Shown one piece after another: positions 56,961-64,000 of a DNA stretch of 64,000 nucleotides (within the stretch, counting starts at the first letter, position 1; every line of letters starts with the position of its first letter). The translations under genes were made by a program, and so were the position numbers. Origin of the DNA: Sciurus carolinensis (lineage: Eukaryota > Chordata > Mammalia > Rodentia > Sciuridae); NCBI RefSeq assembly GCF_902686445.1, contig NC_062232.1:72247440-72311439 (forward strand), written 5' to 3'. The notes below the pieces were generated by a model. It had not been told where the DNA came from and ran no database searches. It saw only the letters and a list, made by a program, of their open reading frames with translations.

Positions 56961-59900
56961 ATGAATCAAATGACTGGAAATACAAATCATATCACAAAAA
57001 TAACCCTGAATGTTAATGGCCTGAACTCATCAATCAAAAGACATAGACTGGCAGATTGGATTAAAAAGATTAATCCAACAATATGCTGCCTGCAAGAGAC
57101 TCATCTCTAGAAAGATATACCCATAGACTAAAGGTGAAAGGATGGGAAAAAACATATCATGCACACGGACACAGCAAAAAAGCTGGAGTATCCATCCTCA
57201 TTTCAGATAATATGGACTTCAAGCCAAAACTAGTCAGAAGGGACAAAGAAGGACATTACATACTGCTTAAGGGAAGCATAAATCAGCAAGACATAACAAT
57301 CATAAATATGTATGCCCCGAACATTGGCTCATCCATGTACGTCAAACAAATCCTTCTCAATTCCAGAAATCAAATAGACCACAGCACAATAATACTAGGC
57401 GATTTTAACACACCTCTCTCACCACTGGATAGATCTTCCAAGCGAAAATTGAATAAAGAAACCACAGATCTCAATAACACAATCAACAATTTAGACTTAA
57501 CAGACATATATAGAATATACCATCCAACAAAGAATGAATACACTTTCTTCTCAGCAGCACATGGATCCTTCTCTAAAATAGACCATATTTTATGCCACAA
57601 AGCTACTGTTAGCAAATACAAGAAGATAGAGATACTACCTTGTACTCTATCAGATCATAATGGATTGAAATTAGAAATAAATGACAGAATAAAAAACAGA
57701 AACTTCTCCAATACCTGGAGATTAAATAATATACTATTATATGATGAATGGATCATAGAAGACATCAGGAGGGAAATAAAAAAATTCTTAGAAGTAAACG
57801 AGAACAAAGACACATCATATCAAAATCTCTGGGACACTATGAAAGCAATACTTAGAGGAAGATTTATTTCATGGGGTGCATTCAACAAAAGAAGTAGAAA
57901 TCAACAAATAAATGACTTAACACTGCAGATCAAAGCCCTAGAAAAAGAAGAGCGGACCAACACCAAAAGTAGTAGAAGACAGGAAATAGTTAAAATCAGA
58001 GCCGAAATCAAGGAAATTGAAACAAAGAAACAATCTGATAAATTAACAAAATAAATAGTTGGTTCTCTGAAAAAATAAACAAAATTGATAAACCCTTAGC
58101 CACACTAAAAAAGAGAAAGAGGGAGAAAACTCAAATTACTAAAATTCGGAATGAACAAGGAAATACCACAGCAGACACGAGTGAAATACAAAACATAATT
58201 AGAAACTGTTTTGAAAATCTATACTCCAACAAAACAGAAAACCTTGAAGACATCAACAAGTTTCTAGAGACATATGAATTACCTAAACTGAACGAGGAGG
58301 ACATACGCAACTTAAATAAATCAATTTCAAGCAATGAAATAGAAGAGGTCATTAAAAGCCTACCGACAAAAAAAGCCCAGGACCAGATTGGTTCTCAGCC
58401 GAGTTCTACAAAACCTTTAAAGAAGAGCTCATTCCAATACTCCTCAAAGTACTCCATGAAATAGAAGAGGAGGGAACCCTCCCAAACTCACTCTATGAAG
58501 TCAATATCACCCTGATACCTAAAAAAAACAGAGACACATCGAGGAAAGAAAATTTCAGACCAATATCCTTAATGAACAGCGACGCAAAAATTCTCAACAA
58601 AATTTTAGCAAATCGCATACAAAAATATATTAAAAAGATAGTGCACCACAATCAAGTGGGTTTTATCCCAGGGATGCAAGGTTGGTTCAACATCCAGAAA
58701 TCAATAAATGTCATTCACCATATCAACAGACTTAAAGTTAAGAATCACATGATTATTTCAATAGATGCAGAAAAAGCATTCGATAAAATACAGCACCCCT
58801 TCATGCTTAAAACACTAGAAAAAATTGGGGTAGTGGGAACATTCCTTAACATTGTAAAGGCCATCTATGCTAAGCCCATGGCCAATACCATTCTAAATGG
58901 TGAAAAACTGAAAGCATTCCCCCTAAAAACTGGAACAAGGCAGGGATGCCCTCTTTCACCACTTCTATTCAAAATCATCCTTGAGACTCTAGCCAGAGCA
59001 ATTAGACAAACCAAAGAAATTAAAGGGATACAAATTGGAAAAGAAGAACTCAAACTATCCCTGTTTGCTGATGACATGATTATTTATTTAGAGGAACTTG
59101 GAAATTCCACTAGAAAACTTTTAGAACTCATAAGTGAATTCAGTAAAGTAGCAGGTTACAAGATCAATGCTCATAAATCCAATGCATTTTCATACATAAG
59201 TGATGAATCTTCAGAAAGAGAAATTAGGAAAACTACCCCATTCACAATAGCATCGAAAAAAATAAAATACTTGGGAACCAATCTCACAAAAGAGGTGAAA
59301 GACCTCTCCAATGAGAACTACAGAACACTAAAGAAAGAAATTAAAGAAAACCTTAGAAAATGGAAAGATCTCCCATGTTCTTGGATAGGCAGAATTAATA
59401 TTGTCAAAATGGCCATACTACCTAAAGTGCTATACAGATTCAATGCAATTCCAATTAAAATCCCAATGATGTACCTTACAGAAATAGAGCAAGCAATCAT
59501 GAAATTCATCTGGAAGAATTAAAAAACCCAGAATAGCTAAAGCAATCCTCAGTAGCAAGAGTGAAGCAGGGGGTATCGCAATACCAGATCTTCAACTCTA
59601 CTGCAAAGCAATAGTAACAAAAACGACATGGTATTGGTACCAAAACAGACAGGTAGATCAATGGTACAGAATAGAGAATATGGACACAAACCCAAATAAA
59701 TGCAATTTTCTCATACTAGACAAAGGGGCCAAAAATATGCAATGGAGAAAAGACAGCCTGTTCAACAATGGTACTGGGAAAACTGTAAAATCATATGCAA
59801 CAGAATGAAATTAAACTCCTATCTCTTCACCCTGCACAAAACTCAACTCAAAATGGATCAAGGACCTCGGAATCAGACCAGAGACCCTCCGTCTTATAGA

Positions 59901-60792
59901 AGAAAATGTAGGTCCAAATCTTCAACTTGTCGGCTTAGGTCCAGACTTCCTCAACAGGACTCTCATAGCACAAGAACTAAAAGCAAGAATCAACAACTGG
60001 GATAGATTCAAACTAAAAAGCTTTCTCTCAGCAAAGGAAACTATCAGTAATGTGAAGAGAGAGCCTACAGAGTGGGAGAAAATCTTTGCCAACCATACTT
60101 CAGATAGCACGCTAATTTCCAGAATATATAAAGAACTCTAAAAACTCTACACGAAGAATACAAATAATCCAATCAACAAATGGGCTAAGGAAATGAATAG
60201 ACACTTCACAGAAGAAGATGTACAAGCAATCAACAGATATATGAAAAAATGTTCAACATCTCTAGTAATAAGAGAAATGCAAATCAAAACTACCCTAAGA
60301 TTCCATCTCACCCCAATTAGAATGGCGATTATCAAGAATACAAGCAACAATAGGTGTTGGCGAGGATGTGGGGAAAAAGGTACACTCATACATTGCTGGT
60401 GGGGTTCCAAATTAGTGCGGCCACTCTGGAAAGCAGTATGGAGATTCATCAGAAAGCTTGGAATGGAACCACCATTTGACCCAGCTATCCCACTCCTTGG
60501 CCTATACCCAAAGGACTTACAATCAGCATACTACAAAGATACAGCCACATCAGTGTTCATTGTTGCTCAATTCACCATAGCCAGATTGTGGAATCAACCT
60601 AGATGCCCTTCAATTGATGAATGGATAAAGAAACTGTGGCATATTTATACAATGGAATATTACTCCGCAATGAAGAATGATAAAATTATGGCATTTGTAG
60701 GCAAGTGGATGAAATTGGAGAATATCATGCTAAGTGAGATAAGCCAATCTCAAAAAACTAAAGGACGAATGATCTCGCTGATAAGCGGATGA
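56961..60792 (+). pseudogene. L1-B ORF2, multiply frameshifted
   Basis: Homologous to L1-A ORF2 from the second Met to the same final stop (ISG-stop at 60792). The endonuclease is largely open after 57083 and keeps NMYAPN, GDFN, SKIDH and SDHN. FADD of the RT is at 59064-59075. Relative to L1-A I read single-base losses at about 57108, 58026, 58371 and 59766, single-base gains near 59519 and 59825, and a nonsense codon TAA at 60139. In the C-terminal C-X3-C-X7-H-X4-C motif the last Cys is Ser (TCC at 60406-60408). An extra A between the first (56945) and second Met makes the second the usable start. Confidence 0.9.
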
Positions 60793-61055
60793 GGACATAT
60801 AATGGGGGGTGGGAGGGGTTAGCGTTAGGATTAGTGTTAGGTTTTGGGTTAGGGATAAGGAGGGTGGTAAGAATGGAGGAAGGACTGTATAGAGGGAAAA
60901 GAGGGGTGGGAGGCGTGGGGGGGGAGAAAAATAACGGAATGAATCAAACAACATTACCCTATGTAAATTTATGATTACACAAATGGTATGCCTTGACTCT
61001 ATGTACAAACAGAGAAACAACATGTATCCCATTTGTTTACAATAAAAAAAAAAAG
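60793..61055 (+). other. L1-B 3' UTR and tail
   Basis: Starts with TTAGGG-like units (60817-60860), then a G-rich tract (60902-60924), CATTACCCTATGTAAATTTA, and about 85 bp that L1-A lacks, ending CATTTGTTTACAATAAAA in a short A tail. AATAAA at the very end is the likely polyadenylation signal. Confidence 0.88.
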
Positions 61056-61069
61056 GAAACAAATTCCAG

Positions 61070-61810
61070 AAAATATTTGAGAACCATATCTGGTACAATT
61101 CAGACTATACAAATAGTTTGTAAAAATCGATAGTAAGAAAGCAGACAATTGATTTAAAAAGAGGCAAAATATTTGACTAAATATCACATCAAAAAAGTTA
61201 TACAAATGACAAATAAGTATTTAAAAGAATGCCTAACATCAGAAGCCATGATAGATTTGCAAAATAAAACAATAAGTTACAACTCTACTTCCTAATAGAA
61301 TGGCTAAATTCAACAAAAGTGATAACATGAAGCACTGAAGAGAATGTGGCGCAATAGGAATTCTCATTCATTGCTGCTGGTGGAATTGCAAAATGGTAAA
61401 GGCACTTTAGAAGACAGTTTGACATTGTCTAATAAAATTAAATATACTCTTAACATGTAATCTCTGTTATTTATAAAAGTTAGGTGAAAACTTATTCCTA
61501 CACAAAATCCTACACATGAATATTTTGTCTAAATTCAGAAGTAACCAAAATGTTCTTCAGAAAGTAGATAGATAGACTGTGATATCACTTGACAATGGAA
61601 TATTATTTAGTGTTAAAAGAAATGAACTACTAAACCCCAAAAAGACATGAAACAACCTTAAATGAAAATGAGAAAGTGAAAGAAGTCATTCTGAGAAAAC
61701 TCTATATTCTGATTCCAATTATATGGCATAATGTTTAAAGCCAAATTATGGACAAATTTAAAGGATATTCAAAACTCATAGAATGTTCAACAATAAGAAT
61801 TAACTATAAT
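61070..61810 (+). mobile_element. Continuation of the ancient L1 split by L1-B
   Basis: Sense ORF2 C-terminal and 3' sequence (AGAATGGCTAAATTCAACAA at about 61296, TGCTGCTGGTGGAATTGCAA at about 61374, then TGACAATGGAATATTATTTAG). It continues the relic ending at 54604. Confidence 0.75.
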
Positions 61811-61828
61811 AAAAACTATGAATTTTGG

Positions 61829-61954
61829 GCGCTGGGGTTGTGGCTCAGTGGTAGAGTGCTTGCCTAGCATGTGTGAGGCACTGAGTTCAATTCTCAGCAC
61901 TATGTACAAATAAATAAAATAAAGGTCCATTGACAACTATAAAAATATTTTTTA
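61829..61954 (+). mobile_element. ID SINE with long AT-rich 3' tail
   Basis: Sense ID head (GCGCTGGGGTTGTGGCTCAG, GCTTGCCTAGCATGTGTGAG) followed by AATAAATAAAATAAAGGTCC... up to TATTTTTT. A perfect 18 bp duplication AAAAACTATGAATTTTGG (61811-61828 and 61955-61972) proves the tail belongs to the element. Confidence 0.96.
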
Positions 61955-61972
61955 AAAAACTATGAATTTTGG

Positions 61973-62740
61973 CTAAAGACAATATAGAATATTGAATCAT
62001 CAATTGTAATAAATATAATACATTAATGTAAGATGTTAATAAGAGGGTCAACTGTAGAAGAATGATACAGCAATGCGATCTAGAAGAGCAAAAAGCAGTT
62101 GGAAAAATATAACAAGTTTGAATGACTTAAATTGTCAGATTTACTAAATGTAAAATAAATTTACAGCTCTCAATATCATGTGGAATTCACCTTAAGAACA
62201 AAACAAACAAAAAAGATTAATGATATACAGCAGAGTCTTGAAGTAGACCAACACATATAACTCAATTGATTGTCAACATAGTCACAAAGAAAATCAATGT
62301 GGAAAACATAATCTTTTCTATAAAACTTATCCAACAATGATAATGGGCTATTAAATATGAATGAATAAATAACTTCAACAATACTGCTCTGAACATTATG
62401 GTATTTGGACATGGACTTTGGGGGACATTCCAGATCTATTCTGTAACAGAATTTTTGCCCTCAAAGACAAAAACTAATCTGTTATCTGTGCCTTTGTAGA
62501 TATCATTTAGAAAACCCAGTCTACATTATTACTCATAAAGAAAATTAAAAAAAAATTAGATATCACTTCACACACCTTAGTTTGATGAACATTAAAATGT
62601 TTTATCATATAATGTGATCATGTGGTTGTAAAGATGAGGAGCTACTGGAACTGTCAAACACTGCTCACTAAAAAACAAAATTGTATAACTAGCCTGAAAA
62701 TAGTTTGCACACATTTTCTTCTTTTTTAAAAAATTTGAAA
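61973..62740. other. AT-rich DNA, possibly old L1
   Basis: No gene. Some phrases are L1 3' UTR-like but none is decisive. Confidence 0.4.
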
Positions 62741-62925
62741 TAATTCAAGGCTTACAAAATGTTGAAAATTATGCAAAGAATTCCTGTGTATGTTTGACAA
62801 AGCTTTCTGCACTGATAACATCATAAAAAAACACTACACTAACAAAATCAGGACACAGACATTTGAACAATGGTAATGTAACAATGATCCACTTCACCTT
62901 TTGAATATAGCCCTAGCTGTTTATT
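62741..62925 (+). mobile_element. Ancient L1M-type UTR fragment
   Basis: TTTGAAATAATTCAAGGCTT, then GAATTCCTGTGTATGTTTG is the opening of the same old repeat as 39465-40800, here only about 180 bp. Confidence 0.45.
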
Positions 62926-62939
62926 CTAAATGAGACTTG

Positions 62940-63341
62940 TTTTTATTTTCCTCTTCTTCCTCCCCACCTCCCTAACCTGGGGTCAGGGAACAGGATTACC
63001 ATTTACCCATCCTAGACCTAGTTATCTATATTTAAGCACACACTCACCATAGGAACCAAGTATTCTACACTTGGGGGATGGCCCTGAAGATCTAAGGAAT
63101 GGCTATCTCCCAAATTAACAAGTGCATCATGATCTCTCTTCAGGGCACACCTGGAATGCACCTGGAAGAGCTTCTTTAAAAGCCCTCTGTTCTTCCTTAT
63201 GATCAGAATCCTGACCTTTGGGACAGGAGTCCCATGTTCTCCTTTGCTAGCAAAGCATTAAAGCTATTTTTTCCTTTTCCTCAAAACCATGTCCTCATTA
63301 TTGGATTGGCATTGGGGACAAGGTCCAAGCTTTCAGTAACA
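62940..63341 (+). mobile_element. 5' LTR of an endogenous retrovirus (left edge unclear)
   Basis: LTR-like end of a plus-strand provirus: TATA-type CTTCTTTAAAAGCCCTCTG (about 63171-63189), ATTAAA signal near 63258, and the terminal CTTTCAGTAACA ending in CA at 63341, four bases before a primer-binding-site-like sequence. The 5' boundary is estimated. A TG start could not be fixed. Confidence 0.6.
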
Positions 63342-63345
63342 AAAC

Positions 63346-63363
63346 TGGTGACCCAGATGGGAC
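63346..63363 (+). promoter_or_regulatory. Primer-binding-site-like sequence
   Basis: TGGTGACCCAGATGGGAC directly follows the LTR end and begins with TGG, complementary to the CCA end of a tRNA. I cannot name the tRNA with confidence. Confidence 0.55.
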
Positions 63364-64000
63364 AGGAGAGAAGCCCCCGCTGCCAGCTTTCTTGGGCAGG
63401 CCTGGCATTCAAAGCAACTTCTGTGCTGAGGATGTTAGGCAAACATGTTGAGAGATGACTGCTGGAGAGTTAGGAGATGAGTGAGTTTGCTTTGGGTTAA
63501 ACCAGAGAAGCTATTCCTGCAAGCAAAGGGAGGAATTTAAGGACTGTCCCAGCAGCTGCAAAGCCCATTTTGTTCTGGGGAACTCTTGGCTTCCTTCCCT
63601 GAATTATGTGGATTTCTCCATCTTGGTCTACTTTGAGGAAAAGCAAACTGAATGCAGTAAAGTCCTGACACCTTGGCCATCTGGTAAGTACCTTCTGTGT
63701 GCACACCAAGACTCTTGATTCTACACATCTGGTTTCCCTGTCTGAGAACATCTGGTCTCTTTTCTTGGGGACATCTGTGGTACCAGTAATGTAGAAGTCA
63801 TGGTTAAGTGGGAGTTTGAAACTTGAGAGGGGTTTCCACTATCTAGTCTATTTTCAAGGTTCCCATCTGTTAGCCTTGGTTTGGGAGATCCTCTGTTTGT
63901 CTCTATGTTTTTTGTTCATATCTGTTACTAGCCCTTTAAGACAAGACATGGGCAATACTGCATTGATCTTATAGGTAGTTTCTTGGAAAAGATCTTGACT
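63364..64000 (+). pseudogene. ERV leader and start of a gag-like frame, cut by the window end
   Basis: About 585 bp of leader separate the primer-binding-site-like sequence from an ATG-GGC at 63948. Met-Gly at a Gag start is the myristoylation context seen in gamma-type and related retroviruses, and the spacing is right for such a leader. The frame meets a stop (TAG at 63972-63974) after eight codons, so this gag start is broken. Only 53 bases of the gag-like region are inside the window, so the gag call rests on position and the Met-Gly. Confidence 0.45.

Larger units (their letters stand above)
54619..61055 (+). mobile_element. L1: L1-B: young full-length L1 retrotransposon
   Basis: A 6.44 kb L1 flanked by a perfect 14 bp duplication GAAACAAATTCCAG (54605-54618 and 61056-61069). 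Layout: 14 bp of a partial upstream monomer, two 5' UTR monomers starting 54633 and 55221, ORF1 region 55865-56913 (one frameshift), ORF2 region 56961-60792 (several frameshifts), a 3' UTR with TTAGGG-like units, and a short A tail. The flanking duplication is identical on both sides, so the insertion is recent. It is closely similar to L1-A over its whole length but has a fuller 3' end. Confidence 0.96.

Noticed and set aside
60730..61098. A 122-codon minus-strand frame
   Set aside because: It reads the antisense of the L1-B 3' UTR, including the TTAGGG-like and G-rich tracts, giving low-complexity residues.
63497..63751. Minus-strand frame of 84 codons near the window end
   Set aside because: It is antisense to the retroviral leader and has no recognisable domain.

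Overview
The window is mammalian nuclear DNA, AT-rich and gene-poor, and almost certainly from a squirrel-family rodent (Sciuridae). The basis is the SINE set: many copies of a tRNA-derived ID element and of a dimer in which a 7SL-derived B1 half is joined by a short linker to an ID half (the B1-dID arrangement known from squirrels and dormice). I see no functional multi-exon gene and no intact host protein-coding gene. Nearly all coding-like sequence belongs to retrotransposons.

Layout. 1-9.4 kb: anonymous AT-rich DNA, a 3.4 kb L1 with an inverted 5' half (709-4086), a MaLR-type LTR (5263-5709), SINEs and an old L1 piece. 9.5-17.2 kb: an old minus-strand L1 from 3' UTR to the ORF1 C terminus, a 3' L1 fragment, and a large tail-to-tail inverted pair of L1 ORF2 fragments centred near 15.93 kb. 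17.2-23.8 kb: LTR relics, stacked SINEs and an old L1 ORF2. 23,833-30,072: L1-A, a young full-length plus-strand L1 with two tandem promoter monomers, an intact 348-residue ORF1 and an ORF2 broken by four single-base deletions. 30-49 kb: older L1 relics, B1-dID and ID copies, a 267 bp LTR-like element, a MIR, an ERVL LTR and a MaLR fragment. 49.1-50.9 kb: a processed TSPAN13 pseudogene with a perfect 13 bp target-site duplication. 51.2-52.9 kb: a complete solo LTR and a minus-strand endogenous-retrovirus relic (env transmembrane region plus LTR). 54,619-61,055: L1-B, a second young full-length L1 with a perfect 14 bp target-site duplication and both ORFs frameshifted. About 62.94-64 kb: the 5' end of a plus-strand endogenous retrovirus (LTR end, primer-binding-site-like sequence, leader, gag-like start) that runs off the window.

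The parts relate through one mechanism. L1 ORF2 protein makes target-primed insertions, and the SINEs, the processed pseudogene and the truncated L1s all carry its marks: A-rich tails, target-site duplications, 5' truncation or 5' inversion. The most interesting material is the structure of the two young L1s: tandem YY1-type monomers of about 590-605 bp built from subrepeats of about 170 bp, a telomere-like hexamer cluster in the 3' UTR, and a hendecad duplication in ORF1. Also notable are the L1 inverted pair, two ID SINEs with independent duplications over the A-box region, and the retroviral relics.
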